Below, in pieces: positions 21,117 to 28,319 of a stretch of DNA of 32,179 nucleotides. Numbering within the stretch: the first letter of the stretch is position 1; every line of letters begins with the position of its first letter. The stretch comes from VFZS01 sp964353255 (GTDB lineage: Bacteria > Acidobacteriota > Terriglobia > Bryobacterales > Bryobacteraceae), in the NCBI GenBank assembly GCA_964353255.1, contig CAYGVJ010000059.1, forward strand, positions 1 to 32,179, in the 5' to 3' direction. The translations under genes were made by a program, and so were the position numbers. The notes under the pieces were generated by a model. It was not told the origin of the DNA. It was given only the letters and a program-made list of their open reading frames with translations, and made no database searches.

Positions 21117-22502
21117 TCAGACCCCCACCATTTGAAGGCTCTTGAGTTTTGCCGCGAGCGTCGTGCGTTTCAGGCGCAGCAGCTCGGCGGCCTGCTTCTT
21201 GTTCCCTCCGGTCCGCTGTAGCGCCTGCGCGAGGATACTGCGCTCGATGGCGCTCACGGTGCGCTCGAAATCCAGGCCCTCGTCCGGGACCACGTACTCG
21301 CGAACCACCGGCGGGGCGCTCTCCCGCCTCTGGGCAGGCGGCAGGCTGAAGTCTCCGGGGTAGAGGTGCTTCCGGTCGCCAGCCAACAGGATCGCCATCT
21401 CGACGGCGTTTTCGAGCTGGCGCACGTTCCCCGGCCAGGAATAGTCGCTCAGCCGGTCCAGGGTGTCGCGCGAGACCTGCCGTGCCGGGAGGTCTTCCCG
21501 GCGGCAGACTTTCTCGACGAAGTGATAGACCAACAGGGGGATGTCGCTGGTGCGCTCGCGCAGCGGCGGCACACGCATGGGAACCACGTTAAGGCGGTAG
21601 TAGAGGTCCTCGCGGAAGGCGCCGCCGGCCACCTTCGCGGCCAGTTCCTGGTTGGTGGCCGCGAGCACCCGCACGTCCAGCGGGATGCTCTCCGAGCTGC
21701 CCAGCCGCTGAATCTCCCACTCCTGCAAGACGCGCAGCAGCTTGGCCTGGAGCGACAGGGGCAGGTCGCCGACCTCGTCCAGAAACAGCGTGCTGTGATT
21801 GGCCAGCTCGAAACGCCCCACGCGGTGGCTGACCGCCCCGGTGAAAGCGCCCTTGACGTGTCCGAACAGTTCCGCTTCGAGCAGGCTCTCGGGCAGAGCA
21901 TGGCAGTTGACGGCCACCATGGGCACATGCGAGCGCTGGCTGGCCAGATGAATCGCCCGCCCCACCATCTCCTTGCCGGTTCCGGTCTCGCCGGCGATCA
22001 GCACGGTGCAGCGGCGGCCGGCGATGAGCCGGATGAGCTGGTCGGTTTCCCGCATGGCCCGGCTTTCGCCCACCAGGAACTTCTTCCAGGGCTCTCGCCC
22101 CGGTTCGCCCGCGCAGAGGGCCAGCTCCCTCTGGCGACGGTACTGGAGGGCCTCCTCCAATGCCCGCGCCTGCTTCTCCGGGCTGGCATCGGCGCTCAGC
22201 ACGTAGTAAGCGCCGAGCCTGGCCAGCCGGATCGCGTCGTCGCAACTGGGGCGCTCATCGCGGATGATGACCGGGACGAGCGAGTCGAGCCGCTGGACCG
22301 CCTCCAGCCACTCCTCGGGCGTCCAGCCGGAAAGTGGGAAGTCGGCCAGCACCGCGTCGTAGCTGGAGACCCCCAGGCGCTCCAGGCCTGCCAGCGGGTC
22401 CTCGACGCGCTCGCAGGTCAAGCCTGCTGCCCCCTCCAGACTGATTCGCGGAGTTTCGGACCCGTCGGTGTGAATTACCCACAGCACTCGCATTGGTGAC
22501 AC
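21117..22502 (-). CDS. Sigma-54-dependent NtrC-type transcriptional activator with degenerate receiver
   Basis: The 461-residue regulator has a receiver-like domain at 1-125, an AAA+ domain at about 143-370 and a Fis-type helix-turn-helix at the end (SILAQALQRTGGNKKQAAELLRLKRTTL, read in parts). AAA+ motifs are intact: Walker A GETGTGKE (171-178), ESLLEAELFGHVKGAFTGA with GAFTGA at 218-223 for sigma-54 contact, Walker B FLDEVGDLP, and arginine-finger region FREDLYYRLNVV. The receiver keeps an Asp at the phosphorylation position (Asp54 in LADFPL) but lacks the paired acidic residues after the first strand (VIHTDG), so normal phosphorylation is doubtful. No histidine kinase is nearby. Start is GTG 22502, or ATG 22493 three codons later. 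Confidence 0.93.
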   Translation of the reverse strand: MSPMRVLWVIHTDGSETPRISLEGAAGLTCERVEDPLAGLERLGVSSYDAVLADFPLSGWTPEEWLEAVQRLDSLVPVIIRDERPSCDDAIRLARLGAYYVLSADASPEKQARALEEALQYRRQRELALCAGEPGREPWKKFLVGESRAMRETDQLIRLIAGRRCTVLIAGETGTGKEMVGRAIHLASQRSHVPMVAVNCHALPESLLEAELFGHVKGAFTGAVSHRVGRFELANHSTLFLDEVGDLPLSLQAKLLRVLQEWEIQRLGSSESIPLDVRVLAATNQELAAKVAGGAFREDLYYRLNVVPMRVPPLRERTSDIPLLVYHFVEKVCRREDLPARQVSRDTLDRLSDYSWPGNVRQLENAVEMAILLAGDRKHLYPGDFSLPPAQRRESAPPVVREYVVPDEGLDFERTVSAIERSILAQALQRTGGNKKQAAELLRLKRTTLAAKLKSLQMVGV

Positions 22503-22529
22503 ACGTCCATCGACGGCGGCGAGTGAATA

Positions 22530-22543
22530 TTTAGATTTCTAAA
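22530..22543. promoter_or_regulatory. A/T-rich palindrome upstream of the sigma-54 activator
   Basis: TTTAGATTTCTAAA is a 14-base inverted repeat 28 bases before the activator start, in the most A/T-rich part of the intergenic region. It may be an operator or part of the promoter. Confidence 0.35.
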
Positions 22544-22667
22544 CCCTTAAATCCGAAATTCAGGCGCCCTACGACACCGTATCGCCGCGGGTGCTCAGGA
22601 GAGCGCAGTAGGGCGGTCTCGGGTGCCCTGAGGCTAAGACAGGTTGACCCGGACAACTCGGGAGACT

Positions 22668-22702
22668 CATCCCCCAAGGGTGGCTGCCAAAACTGGGGGA
22701 TG
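22668..22702. other. Hairpin in the aroC upstream region
   Basis: CATCCCCCA (22668-22676) and TGGGGGATG (22694-22702) form a perfect nine-pair stem with a 17-base loop, 65 bases before aroC. No T-run follows on either strand. It could be a 5' leader structure, a protein site or the end of a dispersed repeat; no known riboswitch is recognised. Confidence 0.45.
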
Positions 22703-22767
22703 GCAAGCCCACAGGCCACTTGACCGGCGCACCCGCCCGAAAGCACACTAGGACTTGTAGTACAGGC

Positions 22768-23940
22768 ATGCTGCGCTTCGAGACGGCCGGGGAATCGCAC
22801 GGAGAGTGCCTGGTCGCTATCCTGACCGGGCTGCCCGCAGGTCTGCCTGTTTCCGTGGAAGACATCAACCACGAATTGTGGCGGCGCCAGCAGGGTTACG
22901 GAAGGGGCGGCCGGATGAAGATCGAGGCGGACCGGGCGGCGATCGTCTCCGGCGTCCGGCACGCCCAGACCATCGGCTCGCCGGTCACCATCCTGATCCG
23001 GAATCGCGACTGGCAGCACTGGAGCGAGGCCCTGCCCGTAGAGGCGGGCGAAGGCGCCGAGGACAAGAAGAAACCCCTCACCCGTCCGCGTCCCGGCCAC
23101 GCCGACCTGGCCGGGGCCATGAAATACAACTTCCGCGACGCCCGCTACATTCTGGAGCGCGCCAGCGCCCGGGAGACGGCGGCGCGGGTGGCCATCGGCG
23201 CCCTGGCCAAGACCTTGCTGAGCCAGTTCGGGATCCAGATACTGAGCCACATTAGCGCCATCGAAAGCGTCCGCCTGGGGCGCGCCGCAACGTGGGAAGA
23301 GATCGTGGCTCTAAGCCAGAAGACCGAGGTGGTGCTGAATTGCGTGGACGCCGAAGTCGAGCGGCGCATGAAGAAAGCCGTAGATGAAGCTGCTGGCGCC
23401 GGCGACACCGTAGGCGGGGTCTTCGAAGTAGTGGCGCACGATGTGCCGCCGGGCCTGGGCTCTCACATTGCCTGGGACCAGCGTCTGGACGGCCAACTGG
23501 CCCAGGCCATCGTCTCCATCCAGGCGGTCAAAGGTGTGCAGATCGGCGCAGCCGAGGAGGCAGCCGCCGCGCCAGGCTCGCAAGTGCAGGACACCATCCA
23601 CTGGGACGCTGAGCGGGGACACTTCACCCGCGGCTCAAATCGCGCCGGGGGCCTCGAAGGCGGCATCACCAACGGTCAGGACGTCGTGGTGAAAGGCTTC
23701 GTGAAGCCCATCTCGACCCTGCGCCGGCCGCTGGAATCGGTCGATCTGGGGACCCGGGCGCCCGTCTCAGCGGCCTACGAGCGCAGCGACGTCTGTGTGG
23801 TGCCTGCCGCGGGCGTGGTCGGTGAGGCCATGGTGGCCCTGGTGCTCACCCGGGCGTTCCTGGAGAAATTCGGCGGCGATTCCCTGGCAGAGACCAGGCG
23901 TAACCTGGAGGGCTATCTCGAGCAGATTCGCAGCTTCTGA
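22768..23940 (+). CDS. aroC: Chorismate synthase
   Basis: Last step of the shikimate pathway: EPSP to chorismate with reduced FMN. The 390-residue protein starts MLRFETAGESHGECL, the typical N-terminus, and shows RPRPGHADLAGAMKYNFRD (about 109-127), ERASARETAARVA, AGAGDTVGGVFEVV, RGSNRAGGLEGGITNGQ and the C-terminal RSDVCVVPAAGVVGEAM. All FMN- and substrate-binding motifs are intact. It is first in a tight run: its stop shares a base with the start of def. Chorismate also feeds folate, which supplies the formyl donor used by Fmt, but the grouping may simply be historical. Confidence 0.97.
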   Translation: MLRFETAGESHGECLVAILTGLPAGLPVSVEDINHELWRRQQGYGRGGRMKIEADRAAIVSGVRHAQTIGSPVTILIRNRDWQHWSEALPVEAGEGAEDKKKPLTRPRPGHADLAGAMKYNFRDARYILERASARETAARVAIGALAKTLLSQFGIQILSHISAIESVRLGRAATWEEIVALSQKTEVVLNCVDAEVERRMKKAVDEAAGAGDTVGGVFEVVAHDVPPGLGSHIAWDQRLDGQLAQAIVSIQAVKGVQIGAAEEAAAAPGSQVQDTIHWDAERGHFTRGSNRAGGLEGGITNGQDVVVKGFVKPISTLRRPLESVDLGTRAPVSAAYERSDVCVVPAAGVVGEAMVALVLTRAFLEKFGGDSLAETRRNLEGYLEQIRSF

Positions 23941-24455
23941 TGATCTACCCCATCGTTAAGTACGGCCACGCGGTTCTGGAGCATCCGGCTGAGACGGTTA
24001 CCGAGTTCGACACCCCGGAGCTCCACAAGCTGCTGGAGGACATGTTCGAAACCATGTACGCGAACCACGGCGTGGGACTGGCGGCGCCCCAGATAGGCCT
24101 CGGGCGCCGCATCGCGGCGATCGACCCATCGGCGGGCGAAGACCCCACGCGGAGAATCGTCCTCATCAATCCGGAGATCACCAAGCTGGACGGCGCGCAC
24201 AGCGAGGAAGAAGGCTGTCTGAGCCTGCCCGGCTTCCGCGAGCAGGTTCGGCGCGCCCGCCGCGTCACCGTGCGGGCGCAGAACGCCAAGGGCGAGAGCT
24301 TCGAGATCAGCGGCGACGGCTTGCTGGCGCGCGCACTCCAGCACGAGACCGACCACCTGCGCGGGCGCCTGTTCATCAGCCACGTCAGCCCTCTGAAGCG
24401 CGACCTCATTCGCCGCAAAGTGCGCAAGCTGTTCAAGGCCGGGGAGTGGGAGTAG
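23940..24455 (+). CDS. def: Peptide deformylase
   Basis: Removes the formyl group from the first methionine of new proteins at the ribosome exit. The 171-residue enzyme has motif 1 GVGLAAPQIG (44-53), motif 2 EEGCLSLPG (90-98) with metal ligand Cys93, and motif 3 LQHETDHLRG with His135, Glu136 and His139. Length and motifs fit an active type-1 enzyme. Its ATG overlaps the aroC stop by one base, and fmt follows after 23 bases, forming the usual def-fmt pair. Confidence 0.97.
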   Translation: MIYPIVKYGHAVLEHPAETVTEFDTPELHKLLEDMFETMYANHGVGLAAPQIGLGRRIAAIDPSAGEDPTRRIVLINPEITKLDGAHSEEEGCLSLPGFREQVRRARRVTVRAQNAKGESFEISGDGLLARALQHETDHLRGRLFISHVSPLKRDLIRRKVRKLFKAGEWE

Positions 24456-24478
24456 CCGCCGCCCAGCAGAGACGGTCC

Positions 24479-25417
24479 ATGCGTCTGATCTTCCTCGGCA
24501 CGCCGGAATTCGCGGTTCCCACACTGAGAGCCGTAGTCGCTTCGGGGCCTCGGGTCCTGGAGGTGATCACGCCACCGGACCGCCCCAGCGGCCGAGGACA
24601 GGAGCTTCGCGCCTCCCCGGTGAAGCTCGCGGCCCAGGAGTTGGGATTGCCCGTCCACCAGCCGGAGCGAGTGAAGTCTCCGGAAGTAGTTGCCCGCCTG
24701 GCGGCCCTGAAACCGGACGCCATGGTGGTGGTTGGCTACGGCCAGATCATTCCGCAGGCGATCATCGACATCCCGCCGCACGGCATCATCAACGTGCATG
24801 CTTCGCTGCTGCCGCGCTACCGCGGAGCCGCGCCGGTTCAGTGGGCGATCGCGCGGGGCGAAACGGTCACCGGCGTGAGCACCATGCGCATCGACGCCGG
24901 CCTGGATACGGGTGACATTCTGTTGCAGCGCCGGACGCCGATCGGGGCCGATGAAACCGCCATAGAGCTCTCGGAGAGGCTGGCCGCGATGGGCGCCGGG
25001 TTGCTGGTCGAGACGCTGGAAGGTCTGGAGCGCGGCAGCTTGGTTCCCGTCAGGCAGGATGCCTCCGAGGCCACTTACGCGCCGTTGCTGAAGAAAGAAG
25101 ACGGCCGGGTGGATTGGAGCAGGCCGGCGCCGGAGATTCACAACCGGGTGCGGGGACTGGCGCCGTGGCCGGGCTGTTACACCTGGCTTCGCGGCAGCCT
25201 GCTGCACATATGGAGGACGCGCGTGGGGGAGCCGCTGGCGGGCGCTCCCGGCGCCTTACGCATTTCGCAGGGCCGCCTCTGGGCGGTCTGCGGGCAGGGT
25301 TCTTCCTTGGAGCTGCTGGAGCTGCAACTGGAGGGGAGGAAGAGGGTCGCGGCCGGGGCGTTTCTCAGCGGGCAGCGTTTGTCGGAGAATGAAGTCGTGG
25401 GGGAGGGCGCCAGTTGA
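24479..25417 (+). CDS. fmt: Methionyl-tRNA formyltransferase
   Basis: Formylates initiator Met-tRNA with 10-formyl-tetrahydrofolate. The 312-residue protein begins MRLIFLGTPEFAVPTL, and has INVHASLLPRYRGAAPVQWAI with catalytic Asn105 and His107, and DAGLDTGDIL with Asp143. The C-terminal tRNA-binding domain (NRVRGLAPWPGCYT onward) is present. ATG 24479 is the start matching the family N-terminus. Its stop overlaps the argJ start codon (TTGA). Confidence 0.97.
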   Translation: MRLIFLGTPEFAVPTLRAVVASGPRVLEVITPPDRPSGRGQELRASPVKLAAQELGLPVHQPERVKSPEVVARLAALKPDAMVVVGYGQIIPQAIIDIPPHGIINVHASLLPRYRGAAPVQWAIARGETVTGVSTMRIDAGLDTGDILLQRRTPIGADETAIELSERLAAMGAGLLVETLEGLERGSLVPVRQDASEATYAPLLKKEDGRVDWSRPAPEIHNRVRGLAPWPGCYTWLRGSLLHIWRTRVGEPLAGAPGALRISQGRLWAVCGQGSSLELLELQLEGRKRVAAGAFLSGQRLSENEVVGEGAS

Positions 25418-26592
25418 GACTTCCGCTCGGCTACCGGTACTCGGCGACGTATGCCGGCATCCGCAAGGAGAAGAGGGATGATCTCGGGCTGATCGTCTCG
25501 GACGCGCCGGCCTCGGCGGCCGCAATGTTCACGCGGAACCGGGTGCAAGCGGCGCCGGTGCGGCTGGCGCGTGAGCACCTGCACGCCACGGGCGGCATCG
25601 CCAGAGCCATCCTGGTCAATGCCGGCAACGCCAATTGCGCCACCCGCTCACAGGAACGCGTGGCGCAAGCCTGCTGCCGCGCGCTGGCCAGGGCTTTGCG
25701 GGCGCCCGTCGAGCAGGTCTTGCCGGCCTCGACCGGAGTGATCGGCGTGGAACTGGATCACGGGCTGATCGTCCGCGCGCTGCCGCGGCTGGTCCAGGGA
25801 CTCTCCGCAGGACGCTTCCAGCAGGTTTCACGCGCTATCCTCACTACCGATCGCGTCCCCAAGGCGGCCTTTGGCGAGGTGCCGCTCCGCCGGGGGACTG
25901 TTCACATCGCCGGTATGACCAAGGGCGCCGGGATGATCCACCCGGCGATGGCCACCACGCTGGCCTTCGTGATGACCGACGCCGCCGTTCCTCCGGCGCG
26001 CCTGCGCCGATCGCTGGCCGCGGCCGTGGAACGCAGCTACCACCGGCTGTCGGTGGATGGGGACACCTCGACCAACGACACGGTGGTGCTGCTGGCTAAC
26101 GGCGCGGCAGGAGTGCGGCCGAGCGGGAAGGAGTGCCTGGTCTTCGATGAGGTCCTCTGCTGGGTGATGGAAGACTTGGCCGAGAAGATCGCCCGCGATG
26201 GGGAAGGCGCCCGCAAGCTCATCACCATCCGCGTCACTGGCGCCCGAAATGAAGATCACGCCGCCCGCATCGCGCGCGCCATCGCCAACTCGCCCCTGGT
26301 CAAGACCGCTATTGCGGGTTCGGACCCGAACTGGGGCCGCATCCTGTCGGCGGCGGGGAACGCTGGGGTGGAACTTGACCCCGCCCGCGTTGACGTCTTC
26401 GTCCAGGGGGTACAGGTGTGCCGGTCCGGCGTAGCCACGAGCTTTTCCGAGCATGATCTGAAGCACCGCCTGGATGCTTCCGAGTGCGCCATCCGCTTGG
26501 CCATCCGGGGCGCCGGAGAGGGACAGGCGCGCTTCTGGACCTGCGACCTCACCGAGAAGTACATCCAGATCAACGCCAGTTATCGCACCTGA
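25414..26592 (+). CDS. argJ: Bifunctional glutamate N-acetyltransferase / ornithine acetyltransferase
   Basis: Cycles the acetyl group in arginine synthesis: N-acetylornithine plus glutamate gives ornithine and N-acetylglutamate, with acetyl-CoA use in the bifunctional form. The 392-residue precursor contains the self-cleavage motif GAGMIHPAMATTLAF, with cleavage expected between Ala180 and the nucleophile Thr181. AGITGV-like and VDGDTSTNDTVVLLANG (beta-chain) and GSDPNWGRILSAAGNAG are also typical. The start TTG overlaps the fmt stop, so it is translated by coupling. Other arg genes are not in the window. Whether it can use acetyl-CoA cannot be told from sequence alone. Confidence 0.95.
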   Translation: MRLPLGYRYSATYAGIRKEKRDDLGLIVSDAPASAAAMFTRNRVQAAPVRLAREHLHATGGIARAILVNAGNANCATRSQERVAQACCRALARALRAPVEQVLPASTGVIGVELDHGLIVRALPRLVQGLSAGRFQQVSRAILTTDRVPKAAFGEVPLRRGTVHIAGMTKGAGMIHPAMATTLAFVMTDAAVPPARLRRSLAAAVERSYHRLSVDGDTSTNDTVVLLANGAAGVRPSGKECLVFDEVLCWVMEDLAEKIARDGEGARKLITIRVTGARNEDHAARIARAIANSPLVKTAIAGSDPNWGRILSAAGNAGVELDPARVDVFVQGVQVCRSGVATSFSEHDLKHRLDASECAIRLAIRGAGEGQARFWTCDLTEKYIQINASYRT

Positions 26593-26700
26593 ATGCCGCT
26601 GTCACGCCGCTGCGCCTGGAAGATCACCGCGCTCGAACCGCTGGAGTTCTTCGCGCCACCAGCGGGATAGGACTCCCATCTTGTCCAGTTCCTGGCACAA

Positions 26701-26706
26701 TACAGT
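26701..26706 (+). promoter_or_regulatory. -10 box of the DUF4143-type ATPase gene
   Basis: TACAGT ends 11 bases before ATG 26718, so the leader would be about five bases or fewer. TCTTGT sixteen bases upstream is the best -35 candidate. Confidence 0.4.
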
Positions 26707-26717
26707 GTGGGGTGTGC

Positions 26718-28226
26718 ATGAGCACGCAGGGGGACATCTTCGATCTGGAACGGCTACCGCCGGCCCTGGACGCTTTCCTACGGGACACCAATCCCTGGTG
26801 GGAGGGCAAGCCCGGCCCCGTCCTGCCCCCTTATCGCCGCTGGGCCTTCGCAACTACCTTAAAGAAGCTCAACGCCGGGCTGGCGCCGGTCACGGTTCTC
26901 CGGGGCCCCCGGCAGGTGGGCAAGACTACGCTGCAATTGCAGTTGATCGAGCACCTACTTAGGGAGGAGGGCGTTGGCCCCAGCCGCATATTGCGCGTGC
27001 AGTTCGACGAGATACCGTCACTGCGCGACCTGAAGGAACCGGTGCTGTCGATTGCGCGATGGTTCGAGAACCGCATCCTCGGCCGGACTTTCAACGAAGC
27101 GGCCAGAGAGGGTCAGGCCGCGTATCTGCTTCTGGACGAGGTGCAGAATCTGGCCGACTGGGCGCCGCAACTCAAAGCGCTAGTGGATCACCACACCGTG
27201 AAGGTGCTCGTAACCGGGAGTTCGGCGCTTCGCATCGAGGCCGGGCGGGACAGCCTGGCTGGCCGCATCACCAGTGTAGACCTTGGGACGTTGCTGCTCC
27301 GGGAGATCGCGGGTTTGCGTTCTGGGCATCATCTCCCGCCGCGCCTGCCTGAGAATGGACTTGAAGCCTTGCTGCGACAGGAGTTCTGGCAGGAGCTTAA
27401 CGAGTGGGGCGGGGCGCAGCGCGAAGTCCGCGATCAGGCCTTCGCGCAGTTCTCAGAACGTGGCGGCTACCCCATAGCCCAGGCGCACTGGGAGAGGCCG
27501 TGGCCGGAGCTGGCTGACCAGCTCAACGAGACGGTCATTCAACGGGCCATCCAGCACGACCTTCGAGTGGGGGAACGAGGGGCGAAGCGTGACGCTCAAT
27601 TGCTGGAGGAGGTGTACCGGCTGGCCTGTCGCTATGCGGGCCAGAGCCCCAGTCAGGCGGTGTTCATCCAGCAAATCCGGCAGGCATTGAGAGGCAACAT
27701 CGGCTGGCAGCGCGTCTTGAAGTATCTGCAATTCCTCGACCGCTCTATGCTGCTGAAGCTGGTCCGACCTCTCGAACTGCGGCTGAAACGTCGCAAGGGC
27801 AATCACAAGCTCTGCATCTGCGATCACAGTCTGAGAGCAAGCTGGCTGCAAGAGGTGGTTCCTTTGGAACCGGAAGCGCTCGCGAGAGCGCCGCACTTGC
27901 AGGACCTGGCGGGCCACCTGGCCGAAAGCGTGGTGGGGTACTTCCTGAGCGGCATCCCTCACCTGGACTTGGCACACTTCCCTGAGCGCGGCGCCGAGCC
28001 GGAAGTGGATTTCGTGATCACCATTGGGGAACAGCGGATACCACTGGAGGTGAAATACCGGCAGCGTATCGATCCTCACCGCGACACGCTGGGTTTACGG
28101 GCGTTCATCGAGAAGAGCGTCTATAACGCGCCGTTCGGCGTCCTGGTCACCATGCACGACGACGTCACCGTGCCCGACCCGCGCATCGTGTCTCTGTCGT
28201 TGCGGTCTCTGCTGTTGTTGCGATAG
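26718..28226 (+). CDS. AAA ATPase with C-terminal DUF4143-like domain
   Basis: The 502-residue protein has Walker A LRGPRQVGKTTL (61-72), Walker B AYLLLDEVQNLADW (about 134-147) and sensor VLVTGSSALRI, the order of the AAA_14/DUF4143 family. The C-terminal part (about 350-500) includes EPEVDFVITIGEQRIPLEVKYR, whose D...(E)xK spacing resembles a PD-(D/E)XK nuclease fold, as noted for DUF4143. Such proteins are widespread and mostly uncharacterised. It is about 100 residues longer than many members, with an extra helical middle segment. The gene stands alone between argJ and the S55 gene. ATG 26718 follows a -10 box closely. It is distinct from the two ATPases at 11088-13885. Confidence 0.85.
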   Translation: MSTQGDIFDLERLPPALDAFLRDTNPWWEGKPGPVLPPYRRWAFATTLKKLNAGLAPVTVLRGPRQVGKTTLQLQLIEHLLREEGVGPSRILRVQFDEIPSLRDLKEPVLSIARWFENRILGRTFNEAAREGQAAYLLLDEVQNLADWAPQLKALVDHHTVKVLVTGSSALRIEAGRDSLAGRITSVDLGTLLLREIAGLRSGHHLPPRLPENGLEALLRQEFWQELNEWGGAQREVRDQAFAQFSERGGYPIAQAHWERPWPELADQLNETVIQRAIQHDLRVGERGAKRDAQLLEEVYRLACRYAGQSPSQAVFIQQIRQALRGNIGWQRVLKYLQFLDRSMLLKLVRPLELRLKRRKGNHKLCICDHSLRASWLQEVVPLEPEALARAPHLQDLAGHLAESVVGYFLSGIPHLDLAHFPERGAEPEVDFVITIGEQRIPLEVKYRQRIDPHRDTLGLRAFIEKSVYNAPFGVLVTMHDDVTVPDPRIVSLSLRSLLLLR

Positions 28227-28253
28227 GCTGGCGCGGGGTCGCTGCGCCCGGCG

Positions 28254-28282
28254 TTGTGCAAGCTCGGCGGGCGCGGGATAAT
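28254..28282 (+). promoter_or_regulatory. Sigma-70-type promoter of the S55-peptidase gene
   Basis: TTGTGC (28254-28259), exactly 17 bases, GATAAT (28277-28282). It supports the start at ATG 28320 rather than in-frame starts at 28254 and 28281, which lie within the promoter. Confidence 0.5.
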
Positions 28283-28319
28283 GAAGTCAAGTGCCCCTCT
28301 TGGGAAGAAACCCTGTTCC

